From the NCBI GenBank assembly GCA_902630885.1, contig CACOWI010000007.1:1-64000 (forward strand): DNA of 64,000 bases, in the 5' to 3' direction. The stretch is from an uncultured SAR86 cluster bacterium. Its GTDB lineage: Bacteria > Pseudomonadota > Gammaproteobacteria > Magnimaribacterales > D2472. Shown here piece by piece: positions 63,377 to 64,000 of this stretch (the stretch's first letter is position 1; every line of letters begins with the position of its first letter). Under the pieces are notes generated by a model. The model did no database searches. It saw nothing but the letters and a program-made list of their open reading frames with translations, and was not told the DNA's origin. The position numbers and the translations under genes were made by a program.

Positions 63377-64000
63377 TTAAAACTTATATTCAAAACCTGC
63401 AGATACATATTCTGCATTCTTAGATGTTTTATCACTCTCTAAATCTGAATAGTGAAAAAAGATCTTAGCAATTTTAGATATTTTATAATCGTATCCGATT
63501 GAGTTTTGCTTACCAGATTCTAACTTTATATCTGAGCTAGCTGTCTGAAGATAGAAACTGCCCTTATCTGATACTTTCTTTTTAAGACTTAAAAGATGAC
63601 CATTTTCAGATACTCCAGTAGAGGTTTTTTCAGATGATTGATACATCAAACCAACATCAATACCAATTGATTCTATTGGAAACATTGTTGTAAATCTTGT
63701 ACTGTCATACCCCTTTCCGTTTGAATCTAAAGCAAACGCCAATTTTACAGATCCGGTTGAGTAATTAACTGAATAGGATTCAAAGGTTCCTGTTGATTGG
63801 CTAATAGAGTTTATAGTTACTTTTAGGCCATCAATTAGTTCTGGTGTTGTATACGCAACAAAACTATTCATCCTATTTTCACCTTGGAATAAATATTTAA
63901 TATCTGCTCTAGTGTCATTAAATAAATCAACTTTTAATTGTGCAACTTTAAAAGCAGTATCATGCGTTCCAGCAAACAGTCTTCCAAAATTTCCTTCTAG
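63377..64000 (-). CDS. Gram-negative porin (N-terminal part beyond window)
   Basis: The frame is open to the last base, giving 207 residues of the C-terminal part of a barrel porin. It continues upstream of the internal methionine at 63871 with GNFGRLFAGTHDTAFK and LFNDTRAD, the constriction-loop pattern of porin family 4 (Gr-x-D-T-x-F-K...DLFNDT). The rest alternates short strands and the chain ends in EYKF, the expected terminal aromatic. General diffusion of anions or small solutes is likely. Upstream residues are not in the window. Confidence 0.88.
   Translation of the reverse strand, partial: LEGNFGRLFAGTHDTAFKVAQLKVDLFNDTRADIKYLFQGENRMNSFVAYTTPELIDGLKVTINSISQSTGTFESYSVNYSTGSVKLAFALDSNGKGYDSTRFTTMFPIESIGIDVGLMYQSSEKTSTGVSENGHLLSLKKKVSDKGSFYLQTASSDIKLESGKQNSIGYDYKISKIAKIFFHYSDLESDKTSKNAEYVSAGFEYKF

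Noticed and set aside
63377..63871. Porin gene starting at the internal methionine (164 codons)
   Set aside because: The frame is open to the window end, and the upstream residues match the porin pattern; the methionine is internal.

Overview
The window looks like a chromosomal stretch of an AT-rich, streamlined marine gammaproteobacterium, most like the SAR86 clade. The gene content supports this: several TonB-dependent receptors, TPR-sulfotransferases, BCCT carriers, epoxide and other alpha/beta hydrolases, and very short spacers. This is inferred from gene content and base composition; there is no rRNA here to prove it. Genes are densely packed, with many 1-14 bp overlaps. One tRNA gene is present. 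No CRISPR array, IS element or integrase was seen.

Layout. 1-6291 (minus) is a tight run trpS, MFS exporter, hemH, dienoyl-CoA-reductase-like SDR, aldehyde dehydrogenase and lolC (cut by the window edge). A DUF349 gene follows at 6325-7752. 7741-12308 (minus) is a run beginning at tRNA-Ser(UGA): hotdog thioesterase, PhnZ-like HD oxygenase, DUF3089 lipase-like protein, alpha/beta hydrolase and GPH-family symporter. 12309-13422 is a small islet (XRE regulator plus four-helix membrane protein) bounded by direct copies of the tRNA-Ser promoter and 5' half. 13423-17760 holds a degenerate metallo-beta-lactamase-fold protein, a class V aminotransferase, gamma-glutamyltransferase, a small secreted protein and a MAPEG protein.

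17799-29852 is the most distinctive region. Two paralogous modules each pair a TonB-dependent receptor with a downstream TPR-sulfotransferase, and a hairpin separates the two genes each time. Both receptors carry a tyrosine-rich, cysteine-containing segment near residues 340-420. 29951-36595 has a lipoprotein resembling M28 peptidases, a PD-(D/E)XK nuclease, a second BCCT carrier and three alpha/beta hydrolases. 36633-43765 has a KAS III homologue, TspO, NupC, a 2OG-Fe(II)-type dioxygenase and an Oar-like TonB receptor.

43883-49237 (minus) is housekeeping: ftsK-lolA-fluC-serS and a PhoD-like phosphatase. trxB, acuI and an HSD10-like SDR follow. 52209-55925 is a nitrogen-uptake locus: TorF-like porin, P-II protein and two Amt channels. 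It has two good sigma-54 promoters, and a palindrome of NtrC-site shape lies before the second amt. 55920-64000 has an acyltransferase, a glycerophosphodiesterase, an Atg22-like carrier, HIT, DedA, epoxide hydrolase, beta-propeller phytase, TetR and a truncated porin.

Taken together the region describes a heterotrophic bacterium that imports large or scarce substrates through outer-membrane receptors, breaks ester, epoxide, peptide and phosphoester bonds, and scavenges ammonium under RpoN-type control. Several promoter -10 boxes sit 6-7 nt before start codons, which suggests leaderless transcripts are common.
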